Notes under the pieces: model-generated
Told to the model about the DNA's origin: nothing
Databases searched by the model: none
The model's input: the letters and a program-made list of their open reading frames with translations, nothing else
Part shown: positions 23,001-35,000 of the stretch, piece after piece
Layout: every line of letters starts with the position of its first letter
Position numbering within the stretch: position 1 is the stretch's first letter
DNA from: Pelecanus crispus
Lineage: Eukaryota > Chordata > Aves > Pelecaniformes > Pelecanidae
Assembly: GCF_030463565.1 (NCBI RefSeq)
Contig: NC_134659.1
Coordinates: 7,138,511 to 7,202,510 of the forward strand
Direction of reading: 5' to 3'
DNA: 64,000 nucleotides
Made by a program: the position numbers and the translations under genes

Positions 23001-26000
23001 ACGGCGACCTGTACTTCTCCAACGTCATGCTGCAGGATGCCCAGACCGACTACAGCTGCAACGCGCGCTTCCACTTCACCCACACCATTCAGCAGAAAAA
23101 CCCCTACACCCTCAAGGTGAAAACCAGTAAGTGTCACAGTGATCGCTCAGGATGGGTCGTCCCTGGCCTCCCTTGGGCAGGGTTTTCCTTCCAGTCACCT
23201 TGTTTCTGTTCTTGACAGCACTGAGACCTACCAGGGAGAAGAGTGGCTTCCTTCATTTTGTTTAGGATAGTACAGGAACCTGTTTGGATGAGGAATGATA
23301 GTCCTTGGACAACTAAGCTGGCAGGGAGGGGTGGCTGGGTTCCCTCCAGCATCCCAGAGCTTTGCATCTTCATGAGTCGAGGCTGCAGAGGTAGCTCGGT
23401 GCAGGTGTTGCTATGTCCATGTGTCTGGGATAAACTGGAAAGCATTTCAACACAGACGGGGTGTTCCCCTCATCTCTAGGGAAATGCATAATATCAAGTG
23501 ATCTTTCCTGAGTTTGAAAAGCTGGAAATAGTCTTGGTTTGCTTCAGGCTTAGGTTTATGGAGAACGCCTGGCCGTGCTGGTGCTGCACGGGGGGACTGA
23601 GTGTGCGTCAACCTTGCACAGCTCAGGATTTACCTCCTGACCAGGAGCTGCTGTTTAGCGCCGTGGCTCTGGGACGTGCTGACAGGAGGGCTTGAGCCTT
23701 TGGGGTCTGAGCGTGTACACGTGGGACGTGCTCAGGATGGCCAGAGATCTCAGTTTCACCTTGGCGAAGAGCATCGTCTTGGGGGACAGGAGGAGCACGT
23801 GCGTGGCTCTCTCCAGGCACATGAAGAGCCTTTCCACGGGCAGGTCAGGCACCAGCAGTCTCTTCTCCAGAAAGGAGACTGCCTGAAGGAAGGCAAGCTC
23901 GTGATGCCAATGCGTTTCACGCCAGCTGGCTGAGGGCCTGAGCTGAGCGCTGCAGGACACGAAGCTTTTGAGTTGGTGCAGGTCCTGCAGAGCATGGGCT
24001 CTCTTTTGGGCTGCATGTGCAGAGCACCGGCACAATCAGCACCTGACACAGAAGCAGCGCCTACGGGTCCCAGTCATCAGGCAGGAGCTGTCTCGCGTTC
24101 CCAGTAAGGTCAGACTGGGAGGAAGGGGTAGCGTGTGCTGGCAGATGCAAGGCTGTGTTTTGGGGAGCAGGCTTTTGTCCAAAGCAGGCACGAGGCGCTC
24201 CTGAATCCCAGCGTTAGGAGCTTAATCTGGTCTCGCAGCAGCTTAAATTAGAAGTAACGCTATTAAAGTGTTCTGATAGCAGTGACCTAAAAGCGATGTG
24301 AGAAGCAGACGGGCCCTGGAGTGTTTTGCACTTTTATTGTAACAGCTTCTCCTCTGTGCAAAGCACGAGTGGAGAATCAGCAATATGAATACTATAAACG
24401 GGCTCTTTGCTAACGGCGAGGAATGTGTGTAGGTAATTCATTCTGAATATTATTTGTCTGTTTACAGAGCTGGCCGAACAATGCCAACGTTTACCTGCTA
24501 GGGAAGGACTGAGTCCTAATTTAGTGTGAGCTGGAGGGATTCTGGCAAGCAAAGATCTGTGGTCATTTGAGCCTCCAAAGGCTTTAGCCTGACATATTTG
24601 TCAAGCTCTAGAAAAGAATGTGGAAGAAATCCTGGAAGATTTCTGGGCAGAGAGATACAGGCTCCCCCTCCTGCTACACTCAGACACCACGACAGCGCTT
24701 CTCTCCCAGGCTGTGTAGAATTGGCTTCCAATTATATTGGACCCTCTCTTTAAGTTTTCCTTTGGAAAGGTCTGCTGCATTATCAGATGCAAATGCCACC
24801 CCATGAGCTCCCCAGAGGCCCTTATAATTTAAAGAACCAAGGCTCTAATTTCTCATCTGTTACGATACAAAAAATTCTTTATACGTACAGTGTTCAAAGG
24901 AGACGAGCTTGTATTTGTCTCAAGCGGTTCAATCATCTCAGCCTTAAGCCATGAGTATTGGCTGTCCTTAAAAAAAAAAAAATTCACCAGCTGCTGAAAA
25001 ATCCTTGCATGGGATTGCCATGCTCTTGGATGTGAGAAGAGAAAACGCAAAGGCTTGGGGGAGCGATGCACCCGTGCCTTTCCCTGCAGAGTGTTTCTCT
25101 GGTGTATCCAGGTTCAGGTAGCTCTTGGGCATCTGCTGGGCTCTCTTAACCCCCTTGCACTGAGACACAGCATGTGGCTGATGACTTAAGGCTCAGGGCA
25201 ACAACTATATGGTAGCCAACAGAGCCTCTCACATCTGCTGTTGGGCAGATGATACCGTGACACGGCTCTGCCACATCCTGGTGGAAACCGGGGCATTCTC
25301 CCACGCCACAGCAGTATTTTGGGTAACGGTGTGAGCTGAGGAGGGCAGATCCTCCAGTAGCCGCGGGCCAGGACTGGATGATCTTAAAGGTCTTTTCCAA
25401 CCTAAACGATTCCATGATTCTGTGATCCCCGCAGAGCGCGGGGGCAATCAGCTCACTGCTTCAAGTGTAGGTGATGGCTGGCGGTGGTTGGCAATAAACA
25501 GGAGCAGCGTGGCATTGAAGAGCTGGTATTTTGCCTGTGACACAATCTACTTTAATTACCTGGTAATTAAAAGGGATTTTACAGCAGATTATGCTTTTAG
25601 AGCCTAATTATTATTATTATTATTTGTTCATCTTGGCCATGCCTTTCTGCATTGTCACGCTGCTGCCTAGCTGTGTCCAACCTATGCTTTACGATGGGAA
25701 AATGTAGCTGCAATATGTTTCCCTCATAGTTAAGAAACTCAGAGAAAAAACATTTTCTTCTCCAAATTGAACTGATTTTTTTTTTTTCACCCAAAGATAC
25801 AAATGTCTTTATACCGAAAAGAAAAGCACTTCAAGGCAATGGTTATGATACAATTGTCATACATTTATTTGTCTTCCCATCTTCCAGGAGGAAAACAGCC
25901 CTCTTTTCCTCTCCTTTATTGCTGTGTTATGTTTGTCCTGGAAGGCAGCTGTGCTCAAGTGCTTTTGTATCCCTGCCGTTGCGTGTCCGTGTCCGCACCT

Positions 26001-29000
26001 CTCTTGTGTTTCGGGAAGTTATTTTGTTTTCCGTCCCCCATCCCCCCCGCACCGCCTGTCCCCCCGCCCGCTTTGTGGCACTCGGTACGCTCACGGTCTT
26101 TTGTTTATTGCAGAGAAACCCCATAACGAAACGTCTTTACGAAATCACACTGACATGTACAGTGGTGAGTCAACGCTGGCTTCTGGAGACCTTCACGATT
26201 TAACCCCCTTCCGCCTAACCTGACTTATCTCCTTCGCTAACCGGGCAGCGAGCGGCCGCGTTCGCAGCGTCGTCTGCCTCCGTCTGTGCCCACGCACCCC
26301 TGTGTGTGCCCCTGTCCCCGCTCGTGGGTTACAGCCTCGACTTTGCAAAACTGGGTGCGAGGAAAGAGCCAAACAGCGACAAAAATCCCCTCCAAGTCTT
26401 CCCAATTTAAAATTATTGAGTTTTCAGCTAATTAACTGGCTATGCAGAGCTCAGCTTGAGAGGCGTTTGGATTAATAGGACCTGGCCCACGTGAAAAAGT
26501 CTGCGTGGCTGAGCAAGCCCAGCTTGCTTCCTCGCCACAGAGGTGGCTTGTCCTCAGCAAAGGCTCATGATTTAAAGATAAGACCCACCATCCCTCTTCC
26601 GTCCTCAGAAAGAGCATCTATTGTATTTGCAGCTAAGCACAGGCAGCGACTGGGAGAAAAAAAAAGGGAAAAAAAAAAAAAGAGTATTTGGTTTTCTCAA
26701 AAGCTGGGTGCTTTGTTTCTTTGTGCCGAGGTTGTACATGTGTTGGATGCTTTTGCGAGGCTCCTGCCCTTTGTCTGGGCAGGGAGATTACCTCCGGAGC
26801 CTGTGTTTGCTGGGAGAAGCCCATCCCAAACTCATAAATTATGCTTTAGACACAAAACCGCGCAGCTCCCCGGGGCGCGATCGCTGCCCTGAGAACAGAT
26901 TGGAAGTGTCACGGACATGATGGGATAATGCGGGCAGAGTTGGGCAGCAGCAGGGGTTTGTAGGGGAGCGGGGAGATGGGGCGGATTGCGGGCGACGCTG
27001 AGAGCGCAGGCGCTACCAGGGGTGCCAACGCCTGGCCAGAGACCACCACGGAGTCCGATTGCCCCAAGGCCAGGCGCCGTCATGGGCAGGATTTGCTTGC
27101 TGCCCCTCTCACTGCTTACGGGGCCGGGGCTGTGCGGCAGCCAGGTGGGAACAGCCCCGGCGATGCCCCGCGCTGGTCCCCGGCTGTGTCCGACAGCGAG
27201 ATCCCGCTCCGCTTCCCACCCGGAGCCACAGCTTGCTTTGTGCCTCGCGCAACCCAGGGCACATTTTCTTCTTCCACGGGGACTTTTGGGGACAAACAGG
27301 GCTTTTGCCAGCTGAGAGCAGAGAGAGTTGGAGTGTGAGACGAGGAGGATGTGCCAGGCGAGGGCACTGGGTTCGGTGTCCCCGGCAAGAGCCCTCGTGC
27401 CGACGGGCAGCCCAGGCATCCATTCCCCGCCGAGGGAACCGGGGTGTTGGCATCTCACCGGCAGCCGGGAGTGGGAGGTTTCTGAGGATGCTGGAGAGCT
27501 GAGGAGGGCTCAGCAGAAGAACCAGCCTCAGAGGAAGTGCTGGTGGCAGCAAATGGGCTGGGCGTAGCCTGAAAATATTTGTAGAAATGACCGTGAAAGG
27601 GGGTAGCCAGCAAAATTAGCTTCAGCAGGAACAGCATAAACTGCATCACGCCTCAACCAGAGGCGAGCAGGAGGAGATGCCTCCCTTGCAGGCACGCAGG
27701 GCCAGGGACCAAAGAGAAATTCAGTGGCGAGCTCTCCTGTAAATACATCTTGTACATCAGCAGTGTAAATGATGTTTGCTTTTCAAAGGGAATGTCTTCA
27801 CGCTGGCTGGGCACCATCTCTGTGTTTGCAGCCCTTGCCGGATCAGGAGGGAAAGTCACCACAGTGGTCGTGGGCTTCTTGATCTCAGGGAACAGGGATG
27901 CTTACTAGTCACTTGGTTAGGAAAATGAGAGCTTATCTGCACTGTCTCATAGATTTCTCCAGATTTCTAGCCATAGGCGCGTAGGATAAACTGCCCGCTC
28001 TTTGCACTACATGGATTATTTGCACTGAATGTCTCCTGGAACATTTTATGGGTCCAGTGGGTTCAAATCACCCGCTCACGCCCCTGTGCAAATCTGAGCT
28101 CCAAACAAACAACTCCTTAATGAATTGGTAAAAAAAAAATTCTTAACCCTCAGCCCTTTTTTCTTTTTGCTAACCCCGTGTTTCTCCCTGGAATGAGCTG
28201 TCTGGCTGTACTGGCTGCTGGAGCCAGCTCCAGCAAAGCAAGGAGTCTTAGGGGCAGGGGAGCAGGGAAGAGGGACAGCAGTCTCCCAAGTATTTTAGGT
28301 GTTTGGGAGACCTGGGGCTCTCGGAGCCCGTACCCTGGGGTGCTGGTCCCTACGGTACGGGCTCAGCTCCAGAGCCAGCGGGCAAAGGGCTCTGCAGAGC
28401 TGGCAGGGAAGCTCGATGGGACGGGCTGGGGGTGCGCGGCAAAGCAGCGGGAGGCTGCGAGTCCCCTTCCCTGCCCGTCTGCGATGGACGCGCCCGAGCT
28501 CACTCGGGGACGTGGGGCCTGCTGGCGCGGACACGGGGCACGAGCGGTTTGTGGGACACTCCTCTCAAACCGCGCTGGAGGGCCAGGCTAATCGCGGGAG
28601 ATGCAGCCAAGCCCTTCTCCCCACGGCTCGTAGCGGGTGCAGGGATTTCCTTGCTGCAAAGCTTAATTGCCTCGTCTGCAATTATGAAGGAAAAATGACC
28701 TAAAAGGATTAATTGAATATTTTATTCAGCAGAAGTTTCTCACCTTTTTTTTTAAAATGGAAATTCAAGTCTGGTTTGTTCTTTTTTTCTTTCCTTTTTT
28801 TTCTTTATTCTGGCAAACCTGCAGGATGTTTTAAAGCTGGCTAGCTGTGCAGGAGGCGAACAGATGGGATGTGTCTGGATGTGCATATTCCTATTATCGC
28901 CTCTAAGTAGAAATGCAAGCTGATGTACAATTTTTAAATGCCGTCAGGTCAGGACTGTGGGGAGGGGGCACTTGGCTGCTCCCGGGTGAGAAGTGGCTGT

Positions 29001-32000
29001 TTCTGGGATATCCTGTTCACAGCTGAATGGGTCCAATCTCGTAGAGGCCGGGACAACAGCAGCAATATACTGGAAGCAGAGCCTATGTTTGAGCAGAAAT
29101 AAATAGCCATGGGATTTATTTTTCCAGTTGTGTTCCATCCAAACAGATGAGTGAGACACTGCTATTTGTCTGACAGCTTCCAGCTGTAGCTGCCTCAAGT
29201 TCAGAGCTGGAACGGTACCGCTGCCTGAGAGAATTTCTGGCCGCTCCCTATTACAAATAGCAAAATATTTATTAGTAGCGCTGTACTAAGGCAAAAAGCT
29301 TATCAGCTATGCAGTGTTGTTGCTGGGTTTATTAAACAAGTGGACAGGGTACTAATTTATCTCCCTTATTTTTAATGTTCATCATCATTAATACATGGCT
29401 CGTAAAATTTGGCTTGCCCTGCTGCTTATCTCTTCTAGTAAAGCCCCGGGCTCCTGAGCAAACGGGTTCATTGTGGGAGTGAAACGTGCAGCCAGTTCAA
29501 ACAGGCTGCAGACTGTTGGCTAATAAGAAGCAATATTGGCTTATAAAATAATATCCCACTCTCCTAACCACGTGAGAAGAGAGAAGTTCACAAGTCTGGC
29601 CGGAGGTATGGGGCTGTTGAATACTGGCTACAACCCAGCCGCTGGCTCTCTCATCCCCCCGCAGAGCCCGGCGCGGGCTGGCTGGTTTTAAGCAGGAACA
29701 AGATCTGCTGCAGCAGCAGGCAAGCAAACAGCGGCGTGCGCCTGCCCAGAGAACTGGCCCTTCAGGATAAGGTCAAGATTTGCCTGCCCTGGTAATCCAT
29801 TAATCAAATAATTGACTAACCCGCTGACCAGCGCGTGCGGACTGGTAACCTGTGGGCGCGTGGAAGCGGTGGGACGCGCGTGTGCGGCCGGGCTCCGGCA
29901 GATGCGGAGTCGTTTCAAAGGCACGGTTTAACTCCTGGGGTTGGGGTTTTCTTTCCCCCTTGTGAGCCTGGTCCTAGGCTTTCCCTAAGGCAAGCTGAAG
30001 GAACTCCATGAACAGCCCCTGCCCTCTCTCCCCTCCTTCTTCCCAGCCCTTTTCCCCGACCAGAGCTCAGGTGGAGGCTTCCCAAATAGACGTGGGCATC
30101 CCCAAAAGCCTTGCGGCGCTGGGCACGGTGGCTGCCTCCTGCTTGCTGAGCAAACGAAGCTTTTGGGGCGGCAGGAAAGGGCTTGGTCTGCACCCCAAGA
30201 TCCTGCTCCTGCACCGGGGTGGGCTCTCGCTTTGGTATTTGTAGTGACCCTGTGCCAACCCCGTCCATTCTGTCCCCTTTCCTAATCTCGTAACCTCCGT
30301 CTCTGCTACTGCTGCTTTCAAGCCCATCTCATCCCATTTTGTCCTCACTGGTCTAGATCTAGTTTAATAATTCCACTTATTAATGGAATTTATTCCATTA
30401 ATAATTATTTTTTTCCCCTACAAAGAGACCTTTGCTGTGTGTATCTGTAGAGAGTTGTCTTGTGTCTTCCCCTGGTTTTCTCCTGTTAAACTTTCCTGTC
30501 CAGTCCTGAAATTTGTCATTTTGGTCGCTAAGTTGTTCCTTTCCAACGGGCGCTGTCCTTCCAGGCCCCGCAGCTCCTAGTAAGGGTGGGAAACCTCCTT
30601 GGTGCTGCTAGAGCCCCAGACAGCGCCGGGATCCTCTGTATTTTGGAGATCTCTGTGGCAAAGCGGCTCAGTTATCCGAGTAAACCCTTCCTGTGCCCAC
30701 TTGTTCCTTTTGTCCTTCACTACATGTTCTGTCCATCAGTATTTCCAAGTCTCATCTGATTTCAGCCCATTTCTTTGTGCTAGAGGCGGGGGTGGGCAGG
30801 AAAGGTGCTGCCCCGGCGGGAGCTGATGGTGCTGGGACTTTCCTGATGCACCATCCCCGCGGCTCAGCTCCCTCTGCCCATCCTCTGCTGCTTCTTTACC
30901 TCCCTGCCTGCCCAGCGTCCTCTCTCTACCCTTTTTTTTTTTTACTTTAAAAATCACCTTGAGCCCTTCTCTACTTTTCAGGTACATTTCTGGGTGAGTT
31001 CAGCATCCCAGGCTTGGCCAGGAACTTGACAGCTTCCCCCCAAAACCACCACGTATTTCTGGCCCTGTATGTGCCCTCCCCGTGGCTGCGGCAAAGGAGA
31101 GTTTAAAAGCACTTTGTTTTGTTTGTTTTTTCTCTCCTGCTGATTTCAGCCCGAGGGATTACAGAAACAACTCCCAGCTTCATGTATCCCTATGGGACCT
31201 CGAGCAGTCAGATGGTGCTCAGAGGGGTGGACCTCTTGCTGGAGTGCATTGCTTCAGGAGTGTACGTACCGCTTCCTGGCCGGCGGCGATGGGGAGAGGG
31301 TGGTCCCCAGCCGTCCCCAGTGGGATGGCCTGGGACCAAGATCCTGAATTGCCAGTGGAAATACCTCTGGCTAGGAAAAGGGGTTGTTCCCTTCCTTTTA
31401 CCTGCTATTAACAGCACTCTCATACCCTACTCGAAGCGTAAGAGCATGGAGCGAAGGGGAGAGCTGAGTTTTGCGGCACTGTTCAGAGAAGCAGGTGTCT
31501 CTGGATACTTGCTGTCCAAGGATAATTCCCCACTGGTTTGTCCTTCTGGCTATTTGCAAATCTCCTGGGTGCTCCTCACCACAGCGTACAAACTGCGGGT
31601 GAGGACATTTGCGGTCCATGTGCTTGCAGAAGCGTCCCGGGCTCGGGGCAGACTTTGGCAGCACTCCCGGGGCCTGCTGCGCGGTGCTGCCTGCGCACGC
31701 GGCCAGACCAGCGCTCTGCAGCCCCAGGCACGAGGCATGAGATGGCCCCCGCTCCCGGCCAGCGGGTGATGCTCGGGGCCCTGGTTTAGGGGCTGTGGTG
31801 GGAAGGAGGGTGGCCCAGCAGTTGGGAGCAGTCCTTCTCCCTGGGTGTGAGTGGTTCCGAGTGCAGGATTATCAACTGGGGTTTTTTTAGGAGTAGTTTT
31901 CTTGCCTTGCAAAACCATTTATCTCCTTCCCTCTCCTTAGACCAGCACCAGACATCATGTGGTACAAGAAAGGAGGAGAGCTCCCAGCAGGCAAAACCAA

Positions 32001-35000
32001 GCTGGAAAACTTTAACAAGGCTCTTCGTATCTCCAATGTCTCCGAGGAAGACTCCGGGGAGTATTTCTGCTTGGCATCCAACAAGATGGGCAGCATCCGC
32101 CACACGATCTCGGTGAGAGTGAAGGGTACGTCACCTTTACCTTGCCATCTTTTTTACCTTCGCAACCAGAAGCTGTGAGGGGACGTGCACGGGAGGGGAT
32201 GCTCTGATTTTCTGATGTCGTGGTTTAGCCCCAGCCAGCAGCTCAGTACCACGCAGCCGCTCACTCACTCCCCCTGCCCCGATGGGATGGGGGAGAGAAT
32301 CGGAGGAGTAAGAGTGAGAAACACTCCTGGGGTGAGATAAGAACAGTTTAATAATTGGAAGAAAGTAAAATAGTAATGATAATAGTAACAATAAAATAAT
32401 AATAATAATAATATACAGAACAAGTGATGCACAATGCAATTGCTCACCACCCGCTGACCGATACCCAGCCAGTTCCCAGCAGCGATCGCTGCTCCCCGGC
32501 CAACCCCCCCAGTTTCTATACTGCCCATGACGCCATATGGTATGGAATAGCCCTTGGAGCAGTTTGCATCAACTATTCTGGCTGTGCCCCCTCCCAGCTT
32601 CTTGTGCCTCTGGCAGAGCATGGGAAGCTGAAAAGTCCTTGACTGGCATAAGCAGTACTGAGCAACAACTCAAACATCGGTGTGTTATCAACATTCTTCT
32701 CCTACTAAATCCAAAACACAGCACTGTGCCTGCTACTAGGAAGAAAATTAACTCTATCCCAGCCGAAACCAGGACAGCTGAAAGGGGGAGCGGGGGCTTT
32801 CTGCAGGGGCTGTCTCTGTGCTGTATCCAGCTGTAGTTGCTTCTCGTCCAAACTGACCTAAAAGCAGTGTGAGATGTGATGTCAGCTGGTGCCACTCAGC
32901 AGAGCCGCACTGGTGTAAATGGTTGCGTTTTTGTGCAAAACAGGAGGATCGTGGCCAAAGAGGGGGCAAGAGGACTCTCCGCTCTCACTGCACCCCAGAA
33001 AGCCCACTCGAGAGGATGGTGTTTTCATGTCTTAGTTCGGCGGGGTGCAGGCAGGGAGGGGATTTTGGATGAGGTAGCACTGCTGTGTTTGTAACTGGTG
33101 CATTGGCGTATTTTAAAGCTGCGCCATACTGGTTGGACGAACCCCAAAACCTCATTCTGGCCCCTGGCGAGGACGGCAGGCTGGTGTGTCGAGCCAACGG
33201 GAACCCCAAGCCTGCGATACAGTGGCTGGTGAACGGCGAGCCTATAGAAGGTGAGCAAGGAAGAATCTGTGTGCGGACATGAGCCATCAATGTGCATTGC
33301 AGCCCGGAAAGCCAGCCCCATCCTGGGCTGCATCCCCGGCAGCGTGGGCAGCGGGCGAGGGAGGGGGTTCTGCCCCTCTGCTCCAGTGAGACCCCCCCTG
33401 CAGCCCTGCGCCCAGCTCTGGGCCCTCAGCACAGGACATGGAGCTGTTGGAGCGGGTCCGGAGGAGGCCACAAAAATGCCCCGAGGGCCGGAGCCCCTCT
33501 GCTGCGGGGCCAGGCTGGGGGTGCTCAGCCTGGAGAGGAGGGGGCTGCGGGGAGACCTGAGTGCGGCCTGGCAGTGCTGAAAGGGGGCCATAGGAAGGAT
33601 GGGGACAAGCTTTTTAGCAAGGCCTGTTGGGACAGGACAAGGAATAATGGTTTTAAACTCAAGAAGAATAGATTTAGACTGGATATAAGGAAGAAATGTT
33701 TTACAGTGCGGGTGGTGAGGCACTGGCACAGGTTGCCCAGAGAGGCGGTGGGGGCCCCATCCCTGGCACCATCCCAGGCCAGGCTGGACGGGGCTCTGAG
33801 CACCCTGGGCTGGTTAAAGCTGTCCCTGGCACTGCAGGGGCTGGGCTGGGTGGGCTCTAAAGGGCCCTTCCCACCCAAAGCATTCTGTGATTCTATGATT
33901 CTATGTACCTCCTTTACAAAAAACCTAGCCAAGGATCTCGTGGCTGACCACGAGAGCCAGAGCTGCTGTCGGGGTGCCAGGCACCCCACGGTGTGGTGTG
34001 CGTGGGCTCCGGCATCGCAGCACATAAACCACCTGCTTGTCTGAGACGAGGCCAGATGAATTGTGTCTTTGTAGGCTGGGGAGGTCACGTACCACCGGCT
34101 GCTTTTATCTGGGCTGAGACGGAAAGATGCGTAATGATACCGACAGTCTTGTGAATTTTAATTTAAAATTTAATTTAAAGAGTGCTCTCTGTTTTGAAGC
34201 TTCTCCCCCCAACCCGAGCCGAGAGGTGGCTGGAGACACCATTGTATTTCGAGATACCCAGATTGGCAGCAGTGCTGTGTACCAGTGCAATGCGTCCAAC
34301 GAGCACGGCTACCTTCTCGCCAATGCCTTTGTCAGCGTCCTGGGTAAGTAGTTATGAAAGATGAACACCCTGCACTCAAGTTTTCCCTCCAGGAGTTCTC
34401 TGTTTGCTTTCCTCTTTGTTGCTAGCTACTCTGAGGCGAATGCGCAAAGGTACACAAGCTCTGCAACCAGGCTTTGGAGCAGAATCCATTGCCGTGGACC
34501 TGCGAAGCCAGGCAAGGCTGAGCAAGTCCTGCTGGCGCTAAGATGTAAGCTGATTCATGTAGTGAGGCTAGAAAGGGAAGGAGAGATCAGAGGGCATGGA
34601 GAAGCTCTGCTGAGTCTTGAAAGTGCCAACAAGGAAGAGTGAACAACAGAGAAGGGAGGGTGGGTGAAAAGACTGGAAAGGGAGCAGCGGGCTGGGAACT
34701 GGTTTCTTTCTCAATGGCTGTGACTTTTGCTGTTTGCAGATGTGCCTCCACGGATACTGGCCCCTCGCAACCAGCTCATCAGGGTGATTCAAAACAACAG
34801 GACCCGACTCGACTGCCCCTTCTTTGGCTCGCCGATCCCCACCCTGAGATGGTAAGAGCTGCAGCACGTCCCCTGCCAGTCCAGAGGGGTGGGGAAGGGA
34901 GGTTTCCTGCTCTTTCTTCCCTTACAATAGCACTTTGTGGTGTTGTGAGGTTTAAGAACGGCCAGGGGAACACACTGGATGGAGGAAACTACAAGGCACA

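Larger units (their letters stand above)
23127..31149 (+). other. 8-kb intron between Ig2 and Ig3
   Basis: The largest intron with both ends in the window. Contents seen: a minus-strand open frame at 23655-24035, a CR1 tail near 25371, an ATT trinucleotide tract near 25607, an A-rich run near 26658-26682, GC-rich sequence at 26920-27500 and 28230-28600, and AT-rich blocks around 24240-24480 and 28700-29430. None of the many small open frames resembles an NFASC exon, and the flanking exons join in phase without extra sequence. Confidence 0.8.

Noticed and set aside
26832..27458. 208-codon minus-strand open frame
   Set aside because: Same reasoning: GC-rich intron, overlapping open frames in several phases, no domain or coding-like conservation visible.
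31119..31769. 216-codon plus-strand open frame starting before Ig3
   Set aside because: Only 31150-31261 is real exon; the rest is read-through of the donor GTACGT into the intron.
33292..34044. 250-codon plus-strand open frame
   Set aside because: Its central part is the CR1 reverse-transcriptase remnant; the ends are unrelated intron sequence. It is not a host gene.
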